Shown here: in pieces, positions 25,515 through 34,190 of the stretch
Numbering within the stretch: the stretch's first letter is position 1
Layout of the letters: each line of letters starts with the position of its first letter
NCBI GenBank assembly: GCA_003565295.1
Contig: PXCO01000325.1
Location: forward strand, 1-37,351
From: Cyclobacteriaceae bacterium
GTDB taxonomy: Bacteria; Bacteroidota; Bacteroidia; Cytophagales; Cyclobacteriaceae
Direction of reading: 5' to 3'
DNA: 37,351 nucleotides
Made by a program: the position numbers and the translations under genes
Notes under the pieces: generated by a model
The model's input: the letters and a program-made list of their open reading frames with translations, nothing else
Database searches by the model: none
What the model was told of the DNA's origin: nothing

Positions 25515-26159
25515 TTATGTATCTTGTTTAAGCTGGTTGTAATATGCGGTGATCCTGGTTAGATCTCCGCGTCTATCGTGGGAAAGTCTGTTTTTACGCA
25601 TGAAAAGCCGCACTTCGGATGACTTATCATCCATGATATCGAAAAGTTCACGTTTTTTTTGGCTGTACTTTTGAATGTCCTGATCGGTGAGAAAGTAATA
25701 TTCAAAGGCAAGCCGGTTAAAGCCCATCATGGGAGGACCCCACATAGGTCCCATATACATCCCTCTCCATGCCATATTGTTCATCCCTCTGTTGTCCACC
25801 GTGATATATTCTCTGCACAATAAGGTCATGTCTTCACCTTCCACAAGCAATTCAAAGAAAATAGGAACCTTATAATCGGAATTCATGGCGTAGGGCAAGC
25901 TATAAAAGACCCTAACACCCCCATAAAATTCATCAAATATCTCAAAATGATGGATGGATACCGCATTGAATGTTTTTATCGTTTGGTCTTGTACGTTTAC
26001 CACATTGTTTTCAAGGTCATATTTAACCTTCCCTTCTAATACTTCACCACTTTCCAGAAACACCTTCCCGTTGTGCCATACCTGGGAGGGAAACTCCTGG
26101 GCTTGAACACCTATCGCCATAAACAGGCTTGCTATGAAGATACAGGTTAATCTTTTCAT
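25515..26159 (-). CDS. Secreted protein of unknown function
   Basis: A 214-residue protein with a clear signal peptide (MKRLTCIFIASLFMAIGVQAQ). The mature part has a beta-rich N-terminal half (VWHNGKVFLESGEVLEGKVK; VNVQDQTIKTFNAVS) similar in style to Bacteroidota secreted proteins that begin with a WHxGxVxLxxGxxxxGxVxYD-type motif. It continues with a Gly/Met-rich stretch at about 125-145 and a charged helical C-terminus (KKRELFDIMDDKSSEVRLFM). I do not recognise a named function. The start at 26159 was chosen because it starts the signal peptide. It is directly upstream of surE with zero spacing, which suggests co-expression but not a shared role. Confidence 0.8.
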   Translation of the reverse strand: MKRLTCIFIASLFMAIGVQAQEFPSQVWHNGKVFLESGEVLEGKVKYDLENNVVNVQDQTIKTFNAVSIHHFEIFDEFYGGVRVFYSLPYAMNSDYKVPIFFELLVEGEDMTLLCREYITVDNRGMNNMAWRGMYMGPMWGPPMMGFNRLAFEYYFLTDQDIQKYSQKKRELFDIMDDKSSEVRLFMRKNRLSHDRRGDLTRITAYYNQLKQDT

Positions 26160-26244
26160 ACCACTTTTTATTTGGTTTCTACCTTCCAATACGTAAAAAC
26201 TACTCCATTTGTTGAAGCAACTTAGGGGTATTTAGTTTAATAAC

Positions 26245-27474
26245 CTAAAGTTTCTTCAATCCCTTACTAAGGATTTGGTGGCCCATTTTGTCTCTTTTGG
26301 TGATAAGGTATCTTTCATTGTGGGGGTTGCTTCCGATTTCCAGGGGTACGGTATCCACGATTTCCAAACCATATCCCAGGAGTCCAGCTCTCTTTGTGGG
26401 GTTATTGGTGATCAAGTTTATCTTTGATATGTCCAGGTCTCTCAAAATTTGAGCTCCTATACCATAGTCTCTTTTATCCATGGGAAATCCAAGGGCTAGA
26501 TTGGCCTGAACCGTGTCCATTCCCTCTTCTTGCAATTTATAGGCTTTTAATTTGTTGATAAGGCCAATACCCCTTCCTTCCTGGTTCATATAAACGACCA
26601 CTCCTTTACCTGCTTCATTCACCATTTCCATGGCCCTATGTAACTGAGGGCCGCAATCGCAGCGGCAACTTCCGAATATGTCTCCAGTAACGCAGGAAGA
26701 ATGAACCCTTACCATCACTGGCTCGTCTTTTTCCCACTCCCCTTTTATCAAAGCCATGTGGATCTCGTTGGTGTTGGTTTGCTCGTAGGCGATAAGGTCA
26801 AAATCCCCCCATTCGGTGGGCATATTTACCCCAATTTCCCGTTTGATAAGGCTCTCATTTCTTAACCTATAGGCGATCAAGTCCTTAATGGTGATCAATT
26901 TAAGGTTAAAACGCTTGGCTACCTTGATGAGGTCAGGTAAGCGGGCCATAGTGCCATCTTCGTTCATTATTTCCACCAACACACCAGCAGGTGCAAGCCC
27001 CGCCAGTCTCGCTAGGTCTATGGAAGCTTCTGTGTGACCTGCTCTCCTCAATACCCCTCCCGCTTTTGCTTTAAGCGGGAAAATGTGGCCGGGCTTTCCC
27101 AATTCTGAAGGGTCTATGTCAGGATCAATTAAAGCCCGTATGGTTTTTGCCCGGTCGCTGGCCGAAATTCCCGTGGTGCACCCATGGCCTACCAGGTCTA
27201 CTGAAACCGTGAAAGGGGTTTCGAAAACGGCTGTGTTTGAGCCGACCATCATTTCCAACCCCAACTCCTTGCACCTATCTTCAATCAAGGGTGCACAAAT
27301 TAAACCTCTGCCATGGGTGGCCATGAAATTGATGATCTCAGGCGTGACCTTTTCTGCCGCACAAATGAAATCCCCTTCGTTCTCCCTGTCCTCGTCATCA
27401 ACTACTATTACCACTTTGCCTGCCTTGATGTCCTCCAAGGCCTCTTCTATACTGTTTAATTTGATTTCTGCCAT
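26245..27474 (-). CDS. ribBA: Bifunctional 3,4-dihydroxy-2-butanone-4-phosphate synthase / GTP cyclohydrolase II
   Basis: A 409-residue RibBA catalysing the two first steps of riboflavin synthesis. The N-terminal RibB half (about 1-200) has [30 protein letters not shown] and the catalytic [13 protein letters not shown]. The C-terminal RibA half (about 205-405) has the zinc-binding SCRCDCG cluster, [11 protein letters not shown] and NNPTKRAGL. Both halves look complete and of normal length. It lies 61 bp downstream of dnaG on the same strand and may share its transcript. No FMN riboswitch is visible in the upstream gap, so expression is probably not controlled that way here. Confidence 0.97.
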   Translation of the reverse strand: MAEIKLNSIEEALEDIKAGKVVIVVDDEDRENEGDFICAAEKVTPEIINFMATHGRGLICAPLIEDRCKELGLEMMVGSNTAVFETPFTVSVDLVGHGCTTGISASDRAKTIRALIDPDIDPSELGKPGHIFPLKAKAGGVLRRAGHTEASIDLARLAGLAPAGVLVEIMNEDGTMARLPDLIKVAKRFNLKLITIKDLIAYRLRNESLIKREIGVNMPTEWGDFDLIAYEQTNTNEIHMALIKGEWEKDEPVMVRVHSSCVTGDIFGSCRCDCGPQLHRAMEMVNEAGKGVVVYMNQEGRGIGLINKLKAYKLQEEGMDTVQANLALGFPMDKRDYGIGAQILRDLDISKINLITNNPTKRAGLLGYGLEIVDTVPLEIGSNPHNERYLITKRDKMGHQILSKGLKKL

Positions 27475-27535
27475 GTGATTATTAGGATGAATACCTCCTA
27501 GATGGATATAATTTTAAATTTATTTTAAATGGATT

Positions 27536-29455
27536 TCAATTTGAAATCACCATTCCCAACTGCTTATCTATGGTTATCTGATAGGTTTTCACCTCCATAT
27601 ATACTTTTTGCAAATCAGTTATTTCTTCCTCTTTAGCTTCTTTCATTCTCTGTAATGTTTCCTGCAGCATCTTGTGAACCACCCTTCTTTTTAATCTTAA
27701 AACACTGGAATACACCGTTTTCGCCAAATCATCCGCCTCCTTTATGGTGAAAATCTGAAATCTTTTTTCCCAAAGTTCTGATAATTCGTACTTATGTGTA
27801 ACCATATCTATGACTTCTTGTTTGACTTCATTGTCATTTACTTGCAGAAAATAATCGGTTCCGGGTAAAACTCCCTTTTTCAAAGCCTCCTTGTATTGGC
27901 TAAACATTCTTTTGAATACAGGAGTTTCGAATTCAAGTTCTGCCGTCTCATCCATAAGATATTCGCATACATGTAACTCCTCTGAAATTTTTTGCCAACC
28001 ATAATTAATCAATATACGTAAGGTTTCTTTTTCTTGTAACCTTAGCGTAGCCTTGTGACTGGCTTTTTTAGGCTCCACGGGAAGCAATGCCTCCGGTGTG
28101 CTCGTATTTTCCAGGTGTTTGGCCTTCCAATCCTCTTTTCGTTGTTGAGACAGGTAGGTCTTGTTGATTTCAGCATGTATCAAATCCTCATCCATCTCCA
28201 GCAGGCGGGAAGCCTCTTTCACATAGATGTTCCTTATCATCGGGTCGGCCACCTTGGCGATGCTCTGAATTACCTGGCGCATGCTTTCTGCTCTGGCAAT
28301 TGGATCCTCTTTGGTTTCTTCCCACATCAAGTCTATCTTGAAGCGGATGAAATCTCTACTTTTTTCTTTCAGGTAATCTGAAAAGGCAGACCTACCCACT
28401 TTCTGGGAATAGCTATCGGGGTCTTCCCCTTCGGGAAAAACCACTGCCTTCACATTTAATCCCCCCTCCAATAGCATATCTATGCCCCGCAAAGAAGCTT
28501 TGATCCCTGCGGGGTCTCCATCATAAAGCACCGTAACGTTGTCGGTGAACCTTTTGATCAGCTTGATCTGGTTTTCCGTAAGCGAGGTTCCTGAGGAGGC
28601 CACCACGTTGGGAATACCGGCCATATGAAGGCTGATCACATCTGTGTACCCTTCTACCAGGTAACACATGTCCTTCTGACGAATGGCCTGCTTAGCCTGA
28701 TAAATGCCATAAAGCACATCACTTTTATGGTAGACCTCCGTCTCGGGAGAGTTGATATATTTGGGCTGATTTTTATCCTTGGTGAGTATTCTTGCCCCAA
28801 ACGCAATGGGCTTGCCACTCAGGTTGTGAAAAGGGAAGACCACCCTACCTCTAAACCGGTCATAGCATTTACCCCCTTCTTTTTCCAGGATAAGCCCGGC
28901 CTTGAGCAGGGATTCTTGATCATAGCCCGCCTCCTTGCCTGCATTCATTAAGGCATCCCAGCGATTCAATGCATAGCCCAGCTCAAACTGACCCAATACC
29001 TCTGGCGTGAAACCTCTTTCTTTAAAATAAGCTAATCCTATGGACCTGCCTTCTTCGGAGCTCAGGTTTTTCACAAAGTGGTTTTTTGCATAGTTCAGCA
29101 CGATCAAGAGGCTTTCCCTTTCATTATGCCGCTGAACTTCCTCGGGTGTGGATGGCTGTTGACTTTCCTCGATTTCAATGCCGTATTTTTGGGCCAAATG
29201 CCGTATGGCTTCATTAAACCCTATCCCCTCTATGTCCATCACAAATTGAATGGTATCACCGGCTTTGCCACAACCGAAGCATTTATAAATCTGCTTAGAG
29301 GGGGACACTGAAAAGGAAGGGGTTTTTTCCTGGTGAAAGGGGCAGCAAGCCCAAAGGTTTTGGCCTTTTCTTTTCAAAGAAACATAGTCGTTGACAACCT
29401 CTTCTATGTCAGCTCTTTCCCTTACTTTTTCCGTGGTCTGATTGCTGATGGCCAT
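27536..29455 (-). CDS. dnaG: DNA primase DnaG
   Basis: A 639-residue primase that makes RNA primers for replication. The CHC2 zinc finger (CPFHQEKTPSFSV, then YKCFGCGKAGD) is at about residues 45-75. The RNA polymerase/Toprim core contains YLVEGYTDVISLHMAG and VLYDGDPAG with the acidic metal-binding residues. A helical C-terminal part, where DnaB helicase binds, follows. The start at 29455 (MAISNQTTEKV) is the usual DnaG N-terminus and lies about 25 bp after a -7 box at 29480-29487. The longer frame from 29503 would start upstream of that box and is therefore less likely. Confidence 0.97.
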   Translation of the reverse strand: MAISNQTTEKVRERADIEEVVNDYVSLKRKGQNLWACCPFHQEKTPSFSVSPSKQIYKCFGCGKAGDTIQFVMDIEGIGFNEAIRHLAQKYGIEIEESQQPSTPEEVQRHNERESLLIVLNYAKNHFVKNLSSEEGRSIGLAYFKERGFTPEVLGQFELGYALNRWDALMNAGKEAGYDQESLLKAGLILEKEGGKCYDRFRGRVVFPFHNLSGKPIAFGARILTKDKNQPKYINSPETEVYHKSDVLYGIYQAKQAIRQKDMCYLVEGYTDVISLHMAGIPNVVASSGTSLTENQIKLIKRFTDNVTVLYDGDPAGIKASLRGIDMLLEGGLNVKAVVFPEGEDPDSYSQKVGRSAFSDYLKEKSRDFIRFKIDLMWEETKEDPIARAESMRQVIQSIAKVADPMIRNIYVKEASRLLEMDEDLIHAEINKTYLSQQRKEDWKAKHLENTSTPEALLPVEPKKASHKATLRLQEKETLRILINYGWQKISEELHVCEYLMDETAELEFETPVFKRMFSQYKEALKKGVLPGTDYFLQVNDNEVKQEVIDMVTHKYELSELWEKRFQIFTIKEADDLAKTVYSSVLRLKRRVVHKMLQETLQRMKEAKEEEITDLQKVYMEVKTYQITIDKQLGMVISN

Positions 29456-29479
29456 ACTTCCTGCATCGAGTTTAGAAGA

Positions 29480-29487
29480 CAAAGATA
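29480..29487 (-). promoter_or_regulatory. Probable -7 box for dnaG
   Basis: On the minus strand this reads TATCTTTG, a match to the Bacteroidota -7 consensus TAnnTTTG. Transcription starting about 7 bp downstream would give a leader of roughly 18 bases before the dnaG ATG at 29455. The -33 element is not clear. Confidence 0.5.
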
Positions 29488-29569
29488 AAGCATATTGTAA
29501 CATAATTGATCCCGAACCAGTGCTTTGAAAGGGAAACTATTCATTGGGCTGGCGGGTTATCAGCATGAA

Positions 29570-29602
29570 TTGGTAAAATTTAAACAATAACCATTAACTT
29601 TG
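29570..29602 (+). promoter_or_regulatory. Probable promoter of the Mrp-NifU operon
   Basis: TTG (29570-29572) and TAACTTTG (29595-29602) are separated by 22 bp, fitting the Bacteroidota -33/-7 arrangement. It lies about 60 bp upstream of the Mrp ATG and between divergent dnaG and mrp. Confidence 0.55.
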
Positions 29603-29661
29603 TACATTATAGAGTAAGGAGTACGGTTGGTTAAAATACCGTAAATTTGAGAATTGGAACT

Positions 29662-30756
29662 ATGGCTATCACAAAAGATAAGGTTTTAGAGGCGCTTTCA
29701 CAGGTAGAAGATCCTGACCTCAAAAGGGATTTAGTGAGCTTGGGAATGATCCAGGACTTACAGGTAAATGGGAACAAAATTGCTTTTAAGGTAGTATTGA
29801 CCACCCCCGCCTGTCCCTTGAAGGAACTTATCAAAAGTGACTGTGAAGGAGCCTTGCAGAAAGCTTTTGGTGATGAGGTGGAATTGGATATTTTCATGAC
29901 CTCTAATGTCACCACCGTAAGGGATAACGCGCCCCTTCTGCCCAAGGTAAAGAACATCATAGCGGTGGCCTCCGGTAAGGGTGGTGTGGGAAAATCCACT
30001 TGTGCTTCTAATCTGGCCGTAGCCCTGGCTCAAAAAGGCGCAAAGGTGGGATTAATAGATGCTGATATTTTTGGCCCCTCGGTGCCCACCATGTTCAATG
30101 TGGAGGGGGAGCAGCCGGCAGTGAAACAAGAAAACGGTAAAAACGTAATTATACCCATAGAGCAGTATGGGGTCAAGCTGATGTCCATAGGTTTTCTTAC
30201 CCCGGCGGACAGTGCGGTAGTATGGAGAGGGCCAATGGCAAGTTCGGCCTTGAAGCAATTTATTGGAGATGTGGAATGGGGGGAGTTGGATTACCTGATT
30301 TTGGATTTGCCTCCGGGTACTTCCGACATTCACCTGACCATGGTACAGACGGTTCCTGTGACAGGTGCAGTGATCGTAACCACTCCTCAAAAAGTGGCGC
30401 TTGCAGATGCTACCAAAGCCTTGTCCATGTTTAACCAGCCACAGATCAATGTTCCCGTTTTAGGTGTAGTGGAGAATATGGCCTATTTTACCCCCGAAGA
30501 ATTGCCGGATAACAGGTATTACTTATTTGGCGAGGATGGGGGAAAGAAGCTTTCCGACAAATATAAAGTGCCCTTTCTAGGAGAAATACCCATTGTGCAG
30601 AGTATCCGGGAGAGTGGGGATAGCGGTTTTCCTGCGGTGATGAAGGATGGGGTTACGGCAGACGCCTTCGGTCTATTGGCTGAAAATGTGGCCCGGCAAA
30701 TTGCCATCCGTAATGCGGCAAAAGCCAAAACAGAAGTAGTGCAAGTGAAAGTATAA
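29662..30756 (+). CDS. Mrp/NBP35-family P-loop ATPase (Fe-S carrier type) lacking the C-terminal CxxC
   Basis: A 364-residue Mrp/ApbC-type protein. An N-terminal MIP18 (DUF59)-like domain (about 5-90, TTPACPLKELIK) precedes the ATPase domain with deviant Walker A SGKGGVGKST at about 107, DADIFGPSVPTM and LDLPPGTSDIHL. Canonical members carry a cluster-bridging CxxC in the C-terminal part of the ATPase domain. Here the corresponding region reads ENMAYFTPEELPDN, and only three Cys occur, all in the N-terminal half, so cluster binding by the usual route is doubtful. The ATG at 29662 is preferred to the TTG at 29647. A NifU-type gene follows 9 bp later, consistent with Fe-S metabolism. Confidence 0.92.
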   Translation: MAITKDKVLEALSQVEDPDLKRDLVSLGMIQDLQVNGNKIAFKVVLTTPACPLKELIKSDCEGALQKAFGDEVELDIFMTSNVTTVRDNAPLLPKVKNIIAVASGKGGVGKSTCASNLAVALAQKGAKVGLIDADIFGPSVPTMFNVEGEQPAVKQENGKNVIIPIEQYGVKLMSIGFLTPADSAVVWRGPMASSALKQFIGDVEWGELDYLILDLPPGTSDIHLTMVQTVPVTGAVIVTTPQKVALADATKALSMFNQPQINVPVLGVVENMAYFTPEELPDNRYYLFGEDGGKKLSDKYKVPFLGEIPIVQSIRESGDSGFPAVMKDGVTADAFGLLAENVARQIAIRNAAKAKTEVVQVKV

Positions 30757-30765
30757 ACAAATGTC

Positions 30766-31014
30766 ATGTTAGCTACCTATAAAGATCAAATTGAACAAGC
30801 CTTGGATACCATCCGTCCTTATTTGGAGGCAGACGGGGGGAACGTGAAAGTGGTGGACCTTTCGGAAGAAATGGTGCTGAAGCTAGAACTTACGGGAGCA
30901 TGTAGTTCCTGCCCCATGTCCACCATGACCCTGAAGGCCGGGGTGGAGGAGGCCATCAAAAAAGCCATCCCTGAAATATCAAAAGTGGAAGCGATAAATG
31001 TGGAAGTTGCCTGA
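30766..31014 (+). CDS. NifU C-terminal-domain protein (Nfu type)
   Basis: An 82-residue protein consisting of one Nfu/NifU C-terminal domain: RPYLEADGGNVKVVDL, then LTGACSSCPMSTMTLKAGVE with the cluster-binding Cys46 and Cys49, and a helical C-terminus. Nfu proteins hold a [4Fe-4S] cluster in a dimer and pass it to client proteins. It lies 9 bp after the Mrp-type gene in an operon, so it may provide the cluster site that the Mrp protein lacks. The next gene's apparent start overlaps its 3' end by 17 bases. Confidence 0.93.
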   Translation: MLATYKDQIEQALDTIRPYLEADGGNVKVVDLSEEMVLKLELTGACSSCPMSTMTLKAGVEEAIKKAIPEISKVEAINVEVA

Positions 31015-34000
31015 TTTTTTTGGGGTACGTATCCAAAAGAATTTGCCAGCACTAGGAACCCGGGTTTTCTTAGTGCTGGTATTTTTATGTATGGGTAATT
31101 TTTCCCTTATGGCCCAATCCCACTTTGGGAAAACTTTTCAGCACCAGCATGATGAGCAATGTGGTGCGCTGGTAATAGAGAAAATGCAGGAAAAGGCCCT
31201 GGGTGTCTATGGCAGCCGGGAGTATTTTGAGTCCTGGATGGAGGACAAAATTGTGGAGGGTGAGCGAGGAGCCTTCAACCTTCGCACACAAGAAGACGAC
31301 TCACCCCGTCAGATCCCAGTAGTGGTGCATATTATCCATAACGGCACCCCCGTGGGCCAAGGGGCAAATATTCCAGAGGAACAAATTCTATCCCAAATCA
31401 GGATTCTTAATGAGGATTATAACCGGTTAAATGAGGACACGGTGCTCACGCCGGTGGAATTTAGGGGTGTGGCCGCTAGTGCCAATATCGAGTTTGTCCT
31501 GGCCAGAAGAGACCCGGAAGGATTGCCTACAACGGGGATTAACCGGGTGATGGGGAGTAGGACTAGTTATAGGGAAGGAGATATTGCCCTTATAAGCTCC
31601 ATTGCCTTTTGGCCTCCGGAGGAATACCTGAATATTTGGGTGCTGCCTATGCCTAGAACTATTTTGGGGTTCTCGTCTTTTCCAGTGGCAGATCTTCCAG
31701 GATTAACAGAATTCCCCCCAACCTCCAGGAATATCGACGGCGTAGGGGTAAACCACATATATTTTGGAACCGGGGGTTCTGCTGACGTAGAATTTAGGGG
31801 AAGAACGGCCACCCATGAAATAGGGCATTTTCTTGGGCTCAGACATATTTGGGGAGATGGGGGCTGCGGTGACTCTGATTATGTGGATGACACCCCCGAC
31901 CAGAATGGCTTTAATATAGACTGTCAATTTACCCCAAGAGTGACCTGCGGATCCCGTGATATGATTGAGAATTACATGGATTATACCCAGGATCAATGCA
32001 TGAATCTTTTTACCCAGGGTCAGGTGGACAGAATGAACGTGGTGCTGGCCTCAAGCCCAAGGCGAAACTCCCTGCTTTCCAGCCCAGGTTTGGTGCCACC
32101 TGAATTGTTTGAAATTGATCTTTCGATAGAAAAGGTCATTTCTCCAAGTGACTTTGTCTGCTCTCCAGAAGTTTTGCCAGGTGTATTAGTAATGAATGCC
32201 GGCAGTGAGACCATTACCAGTGCAAATGTGGAAATCTCCCTGAACGGCACGGTGATAGAGCAGCGGGAGTTTAACCTGAATCTAGCTACGGCGGAAATAG
32301 ACACCTTATATTTTAACCCGTTGATGCTGCCTATTCAAGGGGCAAATACGTTTGAAGTAGAGGTCCTTGAAGTCAACAATCAACCGGATCAGGACCCCTT
32401 CAACAGCTATAAAAGAACGAACCCAAGCCTTGCCGCAAATATTGACTTGCCGTATAGACTGGACTTGATTAGGGATTTTCATCTTTGGGACATTCTGAAC
32501 CCCGATCAGGGAATTACCTGGTCCAGCATCAGCCTTAACATAGAAGGAGTCAGCCAAGAACTCATGTATGTGAATAGCTACAAATACCGGGAAAGGGGGG
32601 AAATAAATTATTTCATCAGCCCAAGGATGGATCTATCGGAAATTGAAAACGCTCAATTGACTTTCAATATGGCCTATGCGCCCTTTGACAGTGAGGATTT
32701 TCAGGATAAACTTCTCGTGGCAGTATCCACAGATTGCGGCAACACCTTCAATCTTACAGGCGCCCTATACGATAAGCAGGATGTTACACTTGCGACACAA
32801 CCCAGGACTTTCTCAGAATTTTTCCCAAATGCTGAGGATCAATTCAGAAGGGAAGTGGTCGACTTGAGTGCCTACGCAGGACAGCCGAATGTGAGAATTG
32901 CCTTTATTGTGGTGAATGGGTTTGGCAATAACCTCTTTGTTAAAGATATTGAAATCCTGGAAGAAGAATTGTTCAGGTACGATTTTGAATTGGTAGACTT
33001 GGAAGAACCATTGCCTGTAACCGCTGGGCTTCATTCAGAGGAGGTGCTTCTTGTGAGAAATACTGGCAATTTGCCCATCAACGGTTTCTTTGTGGACCGT
33101 TTATATAACCGTAGAGATAGGGAAACTCTGGTTTTTGAAGACTTTCATATACCGATAGGGGAGAGCAGGACAGTGGGTCTGCCGACCATGATAGAAGAGG
33201 GGGGTAATCGGCTGGACTATCGAATACACCAGCCCAGCTTTGATCAGAACCCTGGCAGGGAGGATGAACTTAGAAGGCATTTTGTTCAAAGGGAGACAGA
33301 AATAAGAGTGCCCTGGAGGCAAGACTTCAACCAGGTAAATGGAGTGGGAGCCTGGATTAGGATCAATCCCGAAAGGAACTTCCCCACTTGGAGAACGAGG
33401 GTTCAAGATACTGAACAGGACAATGTGTTGGCTTTGGTGAATTTTGTTCGGGGGGATTCACATTGGCTGGCCTCCCCATTATTCGACCTGAGTGCCACGG
33501 GCAGGGCTAGTTTGTTTTTTGATTGGGCCGCAGGAGGATTTACTGGTGAGGATCAGGTTCGCTTGGAATTAATCGTCAGTAGCAATGGAGGCAGGTCTGG
33601 CACGGTAATTTGGAGTCGGGAAGGAAATGAGATCAACACCATCTCGGGCTCTGGACTGCCCAACCCCAATACCAGGGCGGATTATGAGAGTGCGTTCGTC
33701 AACCTCAGTGAGTTTACCGGGGAGGGCACGGAGCATTCCAGGGTGTTTTTTAAGGTGACGGACCATGGTGCCAGTAATGCGGCACTTTATCTGGACAATT
33801 TGGAACTCTTTTTGTCAGACAACCCCGATCCCGTGGATCCCGGATTGGACAACACGGTCATTTTCCCCAACCCTGCAGATGATGTTTTCAATATCAGTTT
33901 TAATTTGAGTGAGCATGAAAATGTCCGGATTGAGTTTATCAATATGAGCGGGCAAGTGGCATATATGGTGGACTTTGAAAATACCTTGAATCAGACCTAC

Positions 34001-34093
34001 AGCTTTAGCCGGGCATTGCTGAGCAGCGGGGTGTTTGTGGTGAAGATCACAGGGCAATCCATTTCCGCCACCAAACGCTTGATTATTCGATAG
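30998..34093 (+). CDS. Secreted M43B (cytophagalysin-type) metalloprotease with T9SS sorting domain
   Basis: A 1031-residue secreted protease. After a signal region (hydrophobic VFLVLVFLCMGNFSLMAQ) and a propeptide, the catalytic domain has the zinc site HEIGHFLGLRHIWG with His273, Glu274, His277 and His283, and the methionine-turn region NYMDYTQDQCMNLF. The middle is a long beta-rich region with jelly-roll-like segments (about 450-920). The C-terminus is a T9SS type A sorting domain from about 950 (VIFPNPADDVFNISF ending KRLIIR), so it is exported across the outer membrane. The start at 30998 gives a long n-region and overlaps the Nfu gene by 17 bases; no better ATG is in frame before the signal core. 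Confidence 0.92.
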   Translation: MWKLPDFFGVRIQKNLPALGTRVFLVLVFLCMGNFSLMAQSHFGKTFQHQHDEQCGALVIEKMQEKALGVYGSREYFESWMEDKIVEGERGAFNLRTQEDDSPRQIPVVVHIIHNGTPVGQGANIPEEQILSQIRILNEDYNRLNEDTVLTPVEFRGVAASANIEFVLARRDPEGLPTTGINRVMGSRTSYREGDIALISSIAFWPPEEYLNIWVLPMPRTILGFSSFPVADLPGLTEFPPTSRNIDGVGVNHIYFGTGGSADVEFRGRTATHEIGHFLGLRHIWGDGGCGDSDYVDDTPDQNGFNIDCQFTPRVTCGSRDMIENYMDYTQDQCMNLFTQGQVDRMNVVLASSPRRNSLLSSPGLVPPELFEIDLSIEKVISPSDFVCSPEVLPGVLVMNAGSETITSANVEISLNGTVIEQREFNLNLATAEIDTLYFNPLMLPIQGANTFEVEVLEVNNQPDQDPFNSYKRTNPSLAANIDLPYRLDLIRDFHLWDILNPDQGITWSSISLNIEGVSQELMYVNSYKYRERGEINYFISPRMDLSEIENAQLTFNMAYAPFDSEDFQDKLLVAVSTDCGNTFNLTGALYDKQDVTLATQPRTFSEFFPNAEDQFRREVVDLSAYAGQPNVRIAFIVVNGFGNNLFVKDIEILEEELFRYDFELVDLEEPLPVTAGLHSEEVLLVRNTGNLPINGFFVDRLYNRRDRETLVFEDFHIPIGESRTVGLPTMIEEGGNRLDYRIHQPSFDQNPGREDELRRHFVQRETEIRVPWRQDFNQVNGVGAWIRINPERNFPTWRTRVQDTEQDNVLALVNFVRGDSHWLASPLFDLSATGRASLFFDWAAGGFTGEDQVRLELIVSSNGGRSGTVIWSREGNEINTISGSGLPNPNTRADYESAFVNLSEFTGEGTEHSRVFFKVTDHGASNAALYLDNLELFLSDNPDPVDPGLDNTVIFPNPADDVFNISFNLSEHENVRIEFINMSGQVAYMVDFENTLNQTYSFSRALLSSGVFVVKITGQSISATKRLIIR
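31046..31086 (+). terminator. Terminator-like hairpin within the protease signal region
   Basis: CCAGCACTA (31046-31054) and TAGTGCTGG (31071-31079) form a perfect 9-bp stem followed by TATTTTT. This is the shape of an intrinsic terminator after the Nfu gene, yet it lies inside the apparent 5' coding part of the protease. It may reduce read-through to the protease, or suggest a different start. Confidence 0.35.
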
Positions 34094-34162
34094 GGGGCAT
34101 ACGGTGATTGCCTGCTTCTCCGTTAGAAAATGGGCAAGTCTACCTTCACCAAAAAAAAGACG

Positions 34163-34170
34163 TACATTTG
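34163..34170 (+). promoter_or_regulatory. Probable -7 box for the PASTA gene
   Basis: TACATTTG matches the TAnnTTTG consensus. It is 20 bp before the ATG at 34191, giving a short leader. No convincing -33 element is seen. Confidence 0.45.
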
Positions 34171-34190
34171 CAAGTGTTATACAAGTACCT

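Noticed and set aside
27475-27535. Possible FMN riboswitch upstream of ribBA
   Set aside because: The gap is only 61 bp, AT-rich and has no sign of the conserved RFN-element core; it is far too short for that riboswitch.
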